Numbered from the stretch's first letter, positions 41,144 to 50,730 are shown. The stretch: 64,000 bases of DNA from Elusimicrobia bacterium HGW-Elusimicrobia-1 (GCA_002841695.1 PHAN01000002.1:1-64000); one strand, 5' to 3'. Translations and numbers: made by a program. Notes: generated from the sequence alone by a model not told the origin.

Positions 41144-43375
41144 ATGAGAGACAAAAAATTGAGCATAGTGCACGTTGCCGAGGACCTTAAAACCGGAGGT
41201 ATGGAAAAAGTCATCAAATCGCTGGCATTGGGATTCGCTGCAGCCGGACACGACGTATCGGTTCTTTGTTTAATGGCAGGCGGAGACATGGCGGACGAAC
41301 TGCGCGGCGCCGGTATTGCCGTCGATATTCTGCCGGCCTCGTCGCCAAAAAATCCTTTGTTTATCAATAAAATCCGAAAGTATTTTATCGCGCGAAAGGC
41401 ATCCGTAGTGCACGCGCACGGCTATCCGGCTTCGGTGCCGGCGCGTCTTGCCGCCATTGCCGCCCGCGTCCCTTCGATATTTTATCACGTTCATACGGCC
41501 GGCGGTCCGACGGGGCTGAGGCGGCGCGTTAAAGAAAGCATTCTGCTAAAGTTCACCGACGGGGTGATATGCTGTTCGCGCGCCGTCGCGGATTTCGCCG
41601 CTTCTTCGGGCGCGCCGAGTCGCAAGATACAAGTCGTATACAACGGCGTTTCGCGTTTCGGCGCGGCGGGACTTCGCGGCCCGGCCAGAAAAGAGTTTGG
41701 TTTCGACGACGATGCGTTCGTTTTCGGAACCGTGTGCCGCCTGGAGCCGCTCAAGGGCGTGGACGTTATGATCGCCGCCGCCCGCCTCCTCGCCGCCGAT
41801 CCGTCCGCCGAAAAAATACGCTGGCTGATAGTCGGCGACGGCTCCCGCGCCGATGAACTCAAAAATATGGCCGCCCGTTCGGGCATCGCCGACAGAGTGG
41901 TTTTCGCCGGATTCCGGAAAGATATTTCCGGCGCTCTGGCCGCTATGGATGCCGCCGCGCTGGCATCTCGTGAAAGGGAGGGCTTTTCGCTTTTTCTGGC
42001 GGAGGCGATGTCGGCCGGAAAACCTTTGATAGGAACCGCCGTGGGGGGAATACCGGAGGTAATTGTCGACGGCGTTAACGGTCTTGTCGTGCCGTCCGAA
42101 GCCCCTTCCGCGCTGGCGGCCGCTATGCTGCGCGTGGCCGGAGACGAGGCGTTCCGGCGCGCGTCGTCGGAAGCATCATTGCGGATTTACGCCGGACAAT
42201 TTACGGAAGATCGCATGATATCATCCGTGGAAAGTTTATACCGCAGTCGTTTCGCCGCCGGCATTCTCTATATCCACACTTACTCCGGCCTCGTCGGTGG
42301 AGGAGAGATTAGTTTCCTGAATTTTCTGGATATCGCGGACCGGCGCAGGTTCAGATTCGCCTCGTTGCTGCCTCGGGCCGGAGAGTTATCCGGCAGGTTG
42401 GAGAAATCGGCCGCCACGCGGGTTTTTTATTCACTCGAAGCGCCGACTTATTCGGCGGCAGGATTCCTGAGGGCGCCGTTTTATCAACTTGCGATTATGC
42501 GCGCGATACTTTTGTCGCGTCCTGAAATTCTTTATTGCGATACGCCCCGCGCCGGTTTTTTTTGCGGGTTGGCCTCCCGACTGAGCGGTATACCTATGAT
42601 ATTCCACGCCAGGACATCGGAGTCCGGCGGCCGGCTCGACAGAATACTCCACTTTTTTTCCCGACGCATTATATGCTCTTCATCCGCCGCCGCCGCAAGA
42701 TTCAAAAGGTTTGACGGATTTGAAAGTACCGCCCCTAAAATACGCATAATCTACAACGGTGTAGACATCGACAAGTTCACCGACGCAAACGTTGAGTCGG
42801 CGGCGCGAACCAGAACCGCGTTAAATATCCCGTCCTCGGCGCCTTTGATGGGTTACTGCGGACAGTTGGTGGAGGGCAAGGGTGTCGATATTCTGCTGAA
42901 AGCGTTCTCCATTGTCAGAAATAAAATACCCTCGGCAGTTTTGGCTATAGCGGGTTCGGGCGCCGCCTCAAGCGACCTGCGCGCGCGGGCGGATAACATC
43001 GGCGGTGTCGTTTTCTGCGGTTTTTTGGATGACCCTCGCGGCTTCTACGCCGCCGTGGATGTCGTCGTCGTGCCGACTATGATGAAAGAGGGCTTTTCGC
43101 GTTCCGTCATAGAGGGGATGTCTTCCGGTAAAGCCGTGGTGGCTTCCGCTATCGGCGGCAATCCTGAGGCAATAACTCACGGCGAGACAGGACTGCTTGT
43201 TCCGCCCGGCGACGAAAATGCCCTTGCCGCCGCCCTGATTCGCCTTCTGGAAAATGATTCGGAACGTTTTATCCTGGGCAAGGCCGCCCGTTCGCGCGCC
43301 ATCGCCGATTTTTCAATCTTGAAACATGCCGAAGAGATTATGAAAGTATACGCGGAGATACTCGATGAACAATGA
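41144..43375 (+). CDS. Tandem glycosyltransferase family 4 fusion (two GT-B units)
   Basis: The 743-aa protein contains two complete GT4 units. Unit 1 (about 1-368) has GGMEKVIKSLALGF, VVYNGVSRFG, the EREGFSLFLAEAMSAGKPLIGT acceptor-site motif and GGIPEVI. Unit 2 (about 369-743) has GLVGGGEISFLNFLD, IIYNGVDIDKF, MKEGFSRSVIEGMSSGKAVVAS and GGNPEAI. Both keep the E-x7-E-type motif, so both may be active, adding successive sugars from one polypeptide. The start at ATG 41144 lacks a clear Shine-Dalgarno. The 3' end overlaps the next methyltransferase gene by 11 bp. Confidence 0.88.
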   Translation: MRDKKLSIVHVAEDLKTGGMEKVIKSLALGFAAAGHDVSVLCLMAGGDMADELRGAGIAVDILPASSPKNPLFINKIRKYFIARKASVVHAHGYPASVPARLAAIAARVPSIFYHVHTAGGPTGLRRRVKESILLKFTDGVICCSRAVADFAASSGAPSRKIQVVYNGVSRFGAAGLRGPARKEFGFDDDAFVFGTVCRLEPLKGVDVMIAAARLLAADPSAEKIRWLIVGDGSRADELKNMAARSGIADRVVFAGFRKDISGALAAMDAAALASREREGFSLFLAEAMSAGKPLIGTAVGGIPEVIVDGVNGLVVPSEAPSALAAAMLRVAGDEAFRRASSEASLRIYAGQFTEDRMISSVESLYRSRFAAGILYIHTYSGLVGGGEISFLNFLDIADRRRFRFASLLPRAGELSGRLEKSAATRVFYSLEAPTYSAAGFLRAPFYQLAIMRAILLSRPEILYCDTPRAGFFCGLASRLSGIPMIFHARTSESGGRLDRILHFFSRRIICSSSAAAARFKRFDGFESTAPKIRIIYNGVDIDKFTDANVESAARTRTALNIPSSAPLMGYCGQLVEGKGVDILLKAFSIVRNKIPSAVLAIAGSGAASSDLRARADNIGGVVFCGFLDDPRGFYAAVDVVVVPTMMKEGFSRSVIEGMSSGKAVVASAIGGNPEAITHGETGLLVPPGDENALAAALIRLLENDSERFILGKAARSRAIADFSILKHAEEIMKVYAEILDEQ

Positions 43376-44186
43376 GCCGGTTCGCTGCGCTCTGTGCGGC
43401 GGCGTCGATTTCAGAGAGGTCGTTCCCGGCGGGCGGGGAGCCCGGGTGCTCAGATGCGGGGGATGCGGACTTGTAAGAACAATTTTTCCGACGGGCAAAG
43501 CGCCGTCCGCCGGACATTACGATAAGGATTATTACGCTCCATGGCTCGGAGAGCAGAGCGCTGCCCGCGAAAAAATATGGAACAGACGACTTAAGTCGAT
43601 AGAGCGTTTCGTCCCCGCCGGTCGTATTTTCGATGTCGGCTGCGGCGACGGGATGTTCCTTGAAGTGGCGGCGAAGGCGGGTTGGGAAACCGAAGGGTCG
43701 GATATATCGGAATGGGCGGCGCAATACGCGCGCGAAAACCGGCGCCTTCGCGTGCGGGCCGGAGAATTGCAAAATATGGATCTGCCGTCGGACTATTATG
43801 ACGCGGTGACAATGTGGCACGTGCTTGAGCACGTCGCCTCACCTCTTGTTCTTCTTGAAAAAGTCCGCGGGATGCTTAAAACCGGCGGCCTTGCCGTAGC
43901 CGCCGTTCCGAACGCTTCGGCAATAATCTATCGCGCGGTTTACAGGATATTTAAATTCAGGAGTTCGCTTTCCGTGGTCGACAGGGAGCCGCATATTCAT
44001 CATTTCGATCCATCGACTCTTCGAATGATATTCGACAAGGCCGGATTTCGCGTGACAGAAATAATTCCGGATGCGGGATACGCCGGAGCTCTCAGAAAGA
44101 CGCTCGATGCGTTTCCCGTGGCGCTGGCGGCGGTTTCCGGAATAAATATCTCCACGGCAATCGAAATCAGGGCGATAAAAAAATGA
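43365..44186 (+). CDS. Zinc-ribbon class I SAM-dependent methyltransferase
   Basis: The 273-aa protein has zinc-ribbon cysteines CALCG (about 8-12) and CGGCG (about 31-35), the SAM-binding IFDVGCGDGMFL, EGSDIS as the acidic loop, and MWHVLEHVASP as motif IV. It is smaller than the 38092 protein but has the same architecture. GGAG precedes ATG 43365 by about 8 nt, and it overlaps the tandem GT gene by 11 bp and the GT9 gene by 4 bp. It likely methylates a sugar or sugar-lipid intermediate of the EPS; the target is unknown. Confidence 0.87.
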   Translation: MNNEPVRCALCGGVDFREVVPGGRGARVLRCGGCGLVRTIFPTGKAPSAGHYDKDYYAPWLGEQSAAREKIWNRRLKSIERFVPAGRIFDVGCGDGMFLEVAAKAGWETEGSDISEWAAQYARENRRLRVRAGELQNMDLPSDYYDAVTMWHVLEHVASPLVLLEKVRGMLKTGGLAVAAVPNASAIIYRAVYRIFKFRSSLSVVDREPHIHHFDPSTLRMIFDKAGFRVTEIIPDAGYAGALRKTLDAFPVALAAVSGINISTAIEIRAIKK

Positions 44187-45319
44187 GATTCAGGCGTTTT
44201 TTGCTGTCATCCTATTTGTCGCTCAGAAAATTCCTGTTGATTATTCCTGCCGCTGTCCTGCGCTTTGCGTATGCCCGCCCCGCCGACGGAAAAGCGCCTC
44301 GAAACATACTTGTGATAAGGGCCGACCGTATAGGCGATTTGGTTCTTACAATGGGCGCTTTCCGCTCGCTGAAAAAACGATTTCCCGAAGCGCGGCTTAC
44401 GGTTGCGGTTTCGCCCGTGACACGGCCTCTTGCCGATTCGGAGCCCGCCGTCGATGAGACGATTGCTCTGTCCCTCGGCCGGTTTTTGCCGGCGGCGCGC
44501 TTTATAAAAAATATCCGCCGACGGAACTTTGATATCGCTGTGGACCTTACCTGCGACTGGCGGCTTGAAACCGCGATTATGACTTTGCTGTCGGGCGCGC
44601 CCGCGCGTATCGGATGGGATTCCGGCGGAGGCCGCGGATTGTTTTTTACGGATGCGGTTTACGGCGATTTTTCTTCCCTGAGCGTTCCGGCGGCCAATGA
44701 CAGGGCGCTTTCGGCATTGGGCGTGTCGCCTTCGGCGGAGGAACCGCCGAAGCTCAATATAAGCAAAGACGCCGCTTATCAAGCCGCCGAGATTTTCCGT
44801 CGGAACGGTTTTGCGGATTCGGACATTAAGGCCGCCGTTCATCCCGGAGGGCATTATCCGTCGCAGAGGTGGCGCCCCGATGGATTCGCGGCGGTAATAA
44901 AATATTTGGCCTCACGCCGCGTCAAGATATGCCTCATATGCTCTTCCGATGAAAAACGGCTTGTCGACCGCATTCTTTCGCCAAACGGAGAGCGTCTGTC
45001 TTCCGACGGTATAATGGAATTATGCGGCGCGGATCTCGACGTTTTGGCCGCTGTTGTCGCCCGTTGCGACATATTTTTCGGCAACAACTCAGGGCCGCTT
45101 CACATCGCCGCCGCCCTGAACGTCCCCACGGTCTCCGTGGCCGGTCCCACGAATCCCAAGTGGTTTCCCGACGGTAACAGGCACAAGGTCTTGCGCGGCG
45201 ACCTCAAATGTTCGCCGTGTTCGAGGGGCGAGTGCCGGAGCCACGAATGTATGAAGGCGGTATCCGACTCGGAAGCCGTCGCCGCGATAGCGGCAACTCT
45301 GGATAATTTGGACTTATGA
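44183..45319 (+). CDS. Glycosyltransferase family 9 (heptosyltransferase-like)
   Basis: This 378-aa GT9 protein has NILVIRADRIGDLVLTMGAFRSL (N-terminal donor/acceptor fold), VHPGGHYPSQRWRPDGFA (the conserved region after the domain linker) and FFGNNSGPLHIAAALNVPTVSVAGPTNP at the C-terminal nucleotide-sugar site. An N-terminal hydrophobic stretch (about 14-28) may associate it with the membrane. Heptosyltransferases transfer ADP-heptose to LPS core, but GT9 members also serve EPS loci. The C-terminus has a cysteine cluster (CSPCSRGECRSHEC), common in this family. It overlaps both neighbours by ATGA. Confidence 0.88.
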   Translation: MRFRRFLLSSYLSLRKFLLIIPAAVLRFAYARPADGKAPRNILVIRADRIGDLVLTMGAFRSLKKRFPEARLTVAVSPVTRPLADSEPAVDETIALSLGRFLPAARFIKNIRRRNFDIAVDLTCDWRLETAIMTLLSGAPARIGWDSGGGRGLFFTDAVYGDFSSLSVPAANDRALSALGVSPSAEEPPKLNISKDAAYQAAEIFRRNGFADSDIKAAVHPGGHYPSQRWRPDGFAAVIKYLASRRVKICLICSSDEKRLVDRILSPNGERLSSDGIMELCGADLDVLAAVVARCDIFFGNNSGPLHIAAALNVPTVSVAGPTNPKWFPDGNRHKVLRGDLKCSPCSRGECRSHECMKAVSDSEAVAAIAATLDNLDL

Positions 45320-46494
45320 CCGACAAAAAACTCTCCATTCTTTCCGCAGCCGACCTTATATCGCCCGACGAGGCGGGCGGCTCGGGACGCGCCGCCTGGG
45401 AGATATCGGCGGAACTTTCGCGCATGGGGCACGCGGTTTCCGTGGTGACGCGGGGCGTTCGCGGCAAGTCGGCGCGGGAGAATATCGGTGGGATAGAGGT
45501 TTTTCGGCATTTTTCTAATCCCGCCGCGCTGATACGCCTGGCTTCTTCCGTCGGTAAAGACATCCCGGCCGATGTTATGATATTTCATCAACCGTTTACG
45601 TCCCGATGGTTTTTGCGCGTCGCGCGGCGGATTCCGGCTATTGCTTTCCACTATTCGCCCTGGCACGAAGAATACGAAATACGCTGCGATGATCTGGGCA
45701 GGGGTTTTGCCCGTCGGACGGCGGGGTCTTTCCTGAGGAAAATGACCGAGCGCGCGGTTCTGAAATCAGCATCGACGGTTTTTACGAACAGTAATTTTAT
45801 GCGCGCGCGTCTCCGCCAAAATCACGGAATCGAATCCGAAGTCCTTCATCTGGGCGTAGATACGGTAAAATTTTCGCCGTCGGCCGAAGGCGACACGCGC
45901 GTCGCGGCCGTCAGAAAATCCTCGGGAGTTCCGACGGGCGGCATAATGATTTTTACTCTGCGGAATCTCGTATCGAGAATGGGCCTCGAAAACCTCATAG
46001 AGGCCTTCGCCGCGGTTGCGAAGGAATTTCCGTCGGCGCGTCTTGTAATAGGCGGCGACGGTTATCTGAAAGATAAACTTACGGCGCTTACCGCCGATAG
46101 ATGTCCCGCCGGTTCGGTTACATTCGCCGGACGTATACCGGACAACGAACTCCCCGACTATTACCGCGCGTCCGATTTTTTCGTCCTGCCGACCAGAATG
46201 CTCGAAGGTTTCGGTCTGGTGACGATAGAGGCGCTCTCGTCGGGCGTTCCGGTTTTGGCCACACCCGTGGGTTCTAACGAGGAAATACTGGGGCCGCTGG
46301 GCGGCGAGTTCATATTTAAGAGCGCCGAGGCGGCTTCGATTGCCGAAGGTATGGCGCGATTTATTCAATCGGAAGATTATAAGCCGCCGTCGCTGCGGAA
46401 CAAATGCAGGGAATATGCGCTGAGTAACTTTTCGTGGAGCGCGTGCGCGAAGGCGGTAGAAAAAAAATTATATGAAATCACCGGAATTAAATAA
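45316..46494 (+). CDS. Glycosyltransferase family 4
   Basis: The 392-aa GT-B protein has GGSGRAAWEISAELSRMGH in the N-terminal domain, VLHLGVDTVKF at the domain junction, LVIGGDGYLKDKL, and PTRMLEGFGLVTIEALSSGVPVLATPVGSNEEIL in the C-terminal donor site. The start at ATG 45316 is coupled to the GT9 gene by ATGA. Its 3' end overlaps the next start by 23 bp. The donor sugar cannot be read from sequence. Confidence 0.9.
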   Translation: MTDKKLSILSAADLISPDEAGGSGRAAWEISAELSRMGHAVSVVTRGVRGKSARENIGGIEVFRHFSNPAALIRLASSVGKDIPADVMIFHQPFTSRWFLRVARRIPAIAFHYSPWHEEYEIRCDDLGRGFARRTAGSFLRKMTERAVLKSASTVFTNSNFMRARLRQNHGIESEVLHLGVDTVKFSPSAEGDTRVAAVRKSSGVPTGGIMIFTLRNLVSRMGLENLIEAFAAVAKEFPSARLVIGGDGYLKDKLTALTADRCPAGSVTFAGRIPDNELPDYYRASDFFVLPTRMLEGFGLVTIEALSSGVPVLATPVGSNEEILGPLGGEFIFKSAEAASIAEGMARFIQSEDYKPPSLRNKCREYALSNFSWSACAKAVEKKLYEITGIK

Positions 46495-48535
46495 TCCCGT
46501 TTGCGCGGCGTGCGGCGGAAACACCCGCCGCGCGGAGCGCCCCGACGGACTTGTCTGCGGCGATTGCGGATTATTCGCGTCTTCCTCTGCGGCTTCTTCC
46601 TCCCGTCCCGCCAAACAGCCCGCGCCTCAGTCGGAAAATAATGAGAAGGTCTATCTGCATTCAAAAAAGAATCTGTTTGCGCGCGCACTTAAAAAAATGA
46701 ACGCTCTTGCGCCGTCGCGCGGACGGCTCCTCGACGTCGGATGCGGCTTCGGCTACTTCATTAAGGCCGCCGCGACCGACGGATGGACGTGCGAGGGCAT
46801 CGAGATTTCGCACGCCGCAATAGAGCACGCGCGCGGCCGGCTTGACCTTAAAATATACGACAAACCGCTGACGGAACTCGGACTTCCGTCGGAAAGTTAC
46901 AACGCGGTCACAATGTGGGGCGTGCTCGACGTGCTGCCCGATCCGGCCGCGGATCTCAAAGAAGTCGCGCGGATACTCCAACCGGGGGGCATTCTTTTTA
47001 TAAGGGTAAATAATTTTACGTATCATCGCAACGCTTTCCGGCTCGCCTCGACGGCAATTCCGCGTTTTCTGCGCGTTTCTCCCGCGGTTATTCACAACTA
47101 CGGTTTCAGCGGGGCGTCGCTTGCGGCTATTCTTTCCCGCGCCGGTTTTGAGTCGATAAAAATAGCGAACGCCCGCCCGACTTCCGGAGACCCTTACGGC
47201 ACCGGCGGACGGCTCGGCGGATTGTTTGTGGGCGTGTTCAAGCAAGTTTATTACGCAATCGCGCAGGTTGTATCCGCCGTTACAGGCGGCCGAATTCTGG
47301 TTTCATCGGCCATAGAGGCGCGGGCAGTGAAGAAAAATCCGCGCGCGAAAATTCTTCACATAATAACGCGGCTCGATATGGGCGGTTCGTCCCGCGCCTT
47401 GCGCGATATCTGCGCGGGCCTCGACCCGCGAAAGTTCGAAAATGTTCTGCTCTACGGACGCACGTCCGAGGCGGATAGGAATGTGGCGGCTCCGTCGGGC
47501 GCGTGCGCCAAAATCATATATCTGCCTCAACTTATCCGCGAAATCTCCCCGCTCGACGACGCGCTTGCTTTTGCTGACCTCGTAAAAATAATTTTGCGGG
47601 AGCGTCCGCGGATAGTGCATACTCATTCTTCAAAGGCCGGTACGCTCGGCCGATTGGCGGCATTCGCGGCGAAAATCGTCTCACCCGCGCTGAAGGAGAC
47701 AAAAATAGTCCATACGCCGCACGGACATATATTTTACGGATATTACGGCGGATTGAAGACGGCGTTTTTCACGGCGGCGGAACGGTTGACCGCGTTTGCG
47801 ACCGATTGTCTCGCGGCTCTTACCGAGGGCGAGAAAAACGAGTCGCTTGCGCGCGGCCTCGGAAAGGCCGGACAATGGACGGTGATACCGTCGGGCGTGG
47901 AGGCAGTGGAGCCGTCGCGTTCCGCGCCTGATGTCAGGAAAGAATTGAGTGTACCCGACGGAGCCGTCGTCGTCGGGACCGTCGCGCGTTTGGAGAAAGT
48001 CAAGGGAGTGGAATATTTTGTCCGTGCCGCCGCGCGGATTGTCGGGGACAAGTCCGCCAATTCCGGCGGCATCCGCTTTCTTGTCGTCGGCGACGGTTCG
48101 CTGCGCGGGGCGCTTGAGGACATCGCCTCGGAGCTGAATGTCGCCGATAAAATTATTTTCGCGGGATACAGACAGGACGTGTCCGACCTGATAAACGTTA
48201 TGGATATTTACGTCCAGCCGTCGCTCAACGAAGGCATGGGCCGCACGATAGTCGAGGCGATGTATCTGTCCAAGCCGATAGTCGCAACCAACGTGCAGGG
48301 AATTCCCGATCTTATATCCGACGGCCGCACGGGTCTGCTTGTGCCGCCGTCCGATTCGGAGGCCATCGCCGACGCGGTAGAAAAACTCGTCGGAGATCCG
48401 TCCGCGGCGGGGCGTCTGGGCAAAGCGGCTTACGCTTATGCCACGGAGGAAATCGAAGGCGGCCCGCGTTTCGGCGCTCGCAGAATGATGTATCTGCATG
48501 AGAAACTTTATGAAAAAATCATCGGAAATAATTAG
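46472..48535 (+). CDS. Fusion of zinc-ribbon methyltransferase and GT4 glycosyltransferase
   Basis: The 687-aa protein carries zinc-ribbon cysteines (CAACG, CGDCG) at about 11-35, then a Ser/Pro-rich linker, a class I methyltransferase core (LLDVGCGFGYFI, GIEIS, MWGVLDVLPDP; to about residue 285) and a full GT4 unit (about 288-687). The GT4 part has ILHIITRLDMGGSSRALRDI, HTHSSKAGTLGRLAA, VIPSGVEAVEPS and SLNEGMGRTIVEAMYLSKPIVATNVQGIPDLI. The methyltransferase opening motifs differ from the two stand-alone proteins, as MWGVLDV replaces MxHVLEH. The fusion suggests coupled glycosyl transfer and methylation of one residue. It overlaps the upstream GT4 by 23 bp and the PHP gene by about 38 bp. 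Confidence 0.87.
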   Translation: MKSPELNNPVCAACGGNTRRAERPDGLVCGDCGLFASSSAASSSRPAKQPAPQSENNEKVYLHSKKNLFARALKKMNALAPSRGRLLDVGCGFGYFIKAAATDGWTCEGIEISHAAIEHARGRLDLKIYDKPLTELGLPSESYNAVTMWGVLDVLPDPAADLKEVARILQPGGILFIRVNNFTYHRNAFRLASTAIPRFLRVSPAVIHNYGFSGASLAAILSRAGFESIKIANARPTSGDPYGTGGRLGGLFVGVFKQVYYAIAQVVSAVTGGRILVSSAIEARAVKKNPRAKILHIITRLDMGGSSRALRDICAGLDPRKFENVLLYGRTSEADRNVAAPSGACAKIIYLPQLIREISPLDDALAFADLVKIILRERPRIVHTHSSKAGTLGRLAAFAAKIVSPALKETKIVHTPHGHIFYGYYGGLKTAFFTAAERLTAFATDCLAALTEGEKNESLARGLGKAGQWTVIPSGVEAVEPSRSAPDVRKELSVPDGAVVVGTVARLEKVKGVEYFVRAAARIVGDKSANSGGIRFLVVGDGSLRGALEDIASELNVADKIIFAGYRQDVSDLINVMDIYVQPSLNEGMGRTIVEAMYLSKPIVATNVQGIPDLISDGRTGLLVPPSDSEAIADAVEKLVGDPSAAGRLGKAAYAYATEEIEGGPRFGARRMMYLHEKLYEKIIGNN

Positions 48536-50039
48536 CACTTACGGAATTCGCGCGCGCGCATTACTGCTTGCGGCTCTTTCTCTTTTGATTCCTTCCGTCG
48601 TTGCTGCCGCTCTCGGCGCCCGTCCTCGAACCGAAATTCGCTGCGTCATGCATCTTCACAGCAATTACACAAGAGTCGGAAACGATACCCTTGAAGAGTT
48701 GGTGATTAAAGCCCGCGCCGCGGGAATCCGGGCGATTATTCCTACCGACCACGCCGCCGCGCGATTCGACTACCGGCCTTTCCCGTTTATCGCGCTATTG
48801 TCGGTAAAAAAAGAATTTCCGTCGATAATGTATTTCTCTCCGGAAAAATATCTTACCGACATCGCGCTGCTCGAAAACAAATATCCGGACATGATAATCA
48901 TTCCGGGCGCGGAGGTCGCGGCCGATTATTCGTGGTCGGGGTCGTTTCTTGCGCGCGACATGACAGTAAGGGGCTGGCACCGGCACATGCTCGTCGTGGG
49001 GATGGAAGATCCCGACGATTACAGGAACCTGCCGGCGGTCGGAATAAAACCCGGGGGTTCTTTTAATCCATTGATGCTGTGGCCGATATTTCTGATTATA
49101 GCGGGCTATGGCTCCCTCAGGTATCATCCGCGCAGCGGCCTGACCCTTTTTCTGGCCGGAGTAATTTTGATGGCCGGTAATTATCCTTTCGCGGGCCGGC
49201 ATCCGTACGGCGGCGGGTCGTTAAAATATTCACCTTTGGATTCGGGAAACTTTTCGCGTCCCTATCAGATACTTGCCGACTATGTCCGCTCGCGCGAGGC
49301 GCTGTCTTTCTGGGCGCATCCGGAAGCGGCCAACCGCGAAGAATTTCCCGCGGCAATGAAAATATCCGCTGTCACGGAGCCGTATCCGGAACTTCTGCGC
49401 GCCATAAGCTCTTACACGGGCTTTGCGGTATTCGCCGAGGGATACAGAAGAGCCGGCGCTCCGGGCGGGGTCTGGGATTTTGTCCTTACGGAATACTGCG
49501 ACGGGAAAAGAAAATCGCCCGTCTGGGCGGCGAGCGAATTGGATTACGGCGGAGAGCTTTTCGGAGCGCCCGTAGATATTCTTCAAAATGTAATTTGGAT
49601 TGAGAGAACGTCATCCGCGCTGCCGTCGAAAAAAGACGTGCTGACGGCGCTCGAAAGGGGAACTTTCTACGCGCTTTGGAAAGGAAAAGACGGCGGGATA
49701 CGCCTTAAAGATTTTTATGTGGAAGGTCTCGGCGGGGAGCGCGCGATATTCGGCGGCAAGATCAAGGCCGCCGGCGAGTTGGCCGTTTATGCGGACATCG
49801 AAACTATCGACGGTAAAACACGTCCCGCCGTCATAACGATTGTCGCCGACGGCAAAGCCGTTCAGATAATAGAAACTTCCGCGCCGTCGCGGATACGTCA
49901 TAAGTTTACGCCTCCCCGACTGTCCGGCTCCGGGACAAATTCGCCGGTTCGCGGTTACGTCAGGTTGATGATAGATGCGGGATACCCGGATTATATAGCC
50001 GCCAACCCCGTATTTTACGAGCGCGGAGATACAAAATGA
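48498..50039 (+). CDS. PHP-like (CehA/McbA-type) metallohydrolase with membrane segments inside the fold
   Basis: The 513-aa protein has an N-terminal hydrophobic helix (21-40), then PHP motifs H52-x-H54 (MHLHSNYT), D84-H85 (IPTDHA), E139 (GAEV), H163 (HRHMLVVGM) and H274 (FWAHPEA). The expected final D-x-H near residues 344-349 reads ASELDY and lacks the histidine. Two hydrophobic segments (about 192-206 and 212-227) are inserted between H163 and H274. The C-terminal region (VLTALERGTFYALW, then a beta-rich domain) fits the CehA/McbA group. It may be an inner-membrane phosphoesterase or deacylase with altered activity, or an inactive relative. The start is ATG 48498 or 48510, both inside the upstream gene. 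It ends in an ATGA overlap with wbqC. Confidence 0.7.
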   Translation: MRNFMKKSSEIISTYGIRARALLLAALSLLIPSVVAAALGARPRTEIRCVMHLHSNYTRVGNDTLEELVIKARAAGIRAIIPTDHAAARFDYRPFPFIALLSVKKEFPSIMYFSPEKYLTDIALLENKYPDMIIIPGAEVAADYSWSGSFLARDMTVRGWHRHMLVVGMEDPDDYRNLPAVGIKPGGSFNPLMLWPIFLIIAGYGSLRYHPRSGLTLFLAGVILMAGNYPFAGRHPYGGGSLKYSPLDSGNFSRPYQILADYVRSREALSFWAHPEAANREEFPAAMKISAVTEPYPELLRAISSYTGFAVFAEGYRRAGAPGGVWDFVLTEYCDGKRKSPVWAASELDYGGELFGAPVDILQNVIWIERTSSALPSKKDVLTALERGTFYALWKGKDGGIRLKDFYVEGLGGERAIFGGKIKAAGELAVYADIETIDGKTRPAVITIVADGKAVQIIETSAPSRIRHKFTPPRLSGSGTNSPVRGYVRLMIDAGYPDYIAANPVFYERGDTK

Positions 50040-50728
50040 GAATAGCCGTCCATCAGCCGCAATATATGCCGTGGCTCGGATATTTTCATAAGATGGCGTC
50101 CTGCGACCTGTTCGTTTATCTCGACGACGTTCAGTATAAAAAACGGGAGTTTCAGAACCGCAATAAAATCCGCTCGCCCGACGGATTTATCTGGCTTACG
50201 GTCCCCGTTCTGACCCGCGGGCTTTATGAGCAAAAAATATCCGAAGTTCGCATAGAACCGGAAAGCAACTGGCGGCGGGAACATTTAAAAAGCATACGCG
50301 CAAATTACGCCCGATCCGCGCATTTCGAACGTTACGCCGAATATTGCGGAAATTTATATAATACTCAGTGGCAAAAACTCGCCGATTTGAACGTGGAGAC
50401 GGCGCGGTTCATAGCCGGGGAACTCGGCGTTAAGACGCCCGTGCGTTTCTCGGGCGAGTTGGCGCTGGAAACATCCTCCACCCGCCGCATCGTCGACATT
50501 TGTCTGCGGCTGGGCGCCGACGAATATTTGTCCGGAGCCGGCGGACGGGATTATCTCGACGAAAAACTTTTCGAGGACAACGGTATACGGCTTGTATACC
50601 AGAAGTTCGAGCATCCCGTCTACAAGCAGGCATTCGACGGATTTGAGCCGTATATGTCGGCCATAGACCTGCTTTTCAACGCTGGCCCGGCGGCAGCCGC
50701 AAAACTCTTGGGCATTCAGGATAAATAA
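50036..50728 (+). CDS. WbqC-family protein
   Basis: The 230-aa protein starts MRIAVHQPQYMPWLGYFHKM and carries FVYLDDVQYKKREFQNRNKI, both diagnostic of the WbqC family (PF08889), and LGADEYLSGAGGRDYLDEKLF near the C-terminus. WbqC proteins occur in O-antigen and EPS loci and are suspected to take part in amino-sugar modification or glycan decoration; the reaction is not established. GGAG lies about 7 nt before ATG 50036, which overlaps the PHP gene. The length is typical for the family. Confidence 0.87.
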   Translation: MRIAVHQPQYMPWLGYFHKMASCDLFVYLDDVQYKKREFQNRNKIRSPDGFIWLTVPVLTRGLYEQKISEVRIEPESNWRREHLKSIRANYARSAHFERYAEYCGNLYNTQWQKLADLNVETARFIAGELGVKTPVRFSGELALETSSTRRIVDICLRLGADEYLSGAGGRDYLDEKLFEDNGIRLVYQKFEHPVYKQAFDGFEPYMSAIDLLFNAGPAAAAKLLGIQDK

Positions 50729-50730
50729 TA

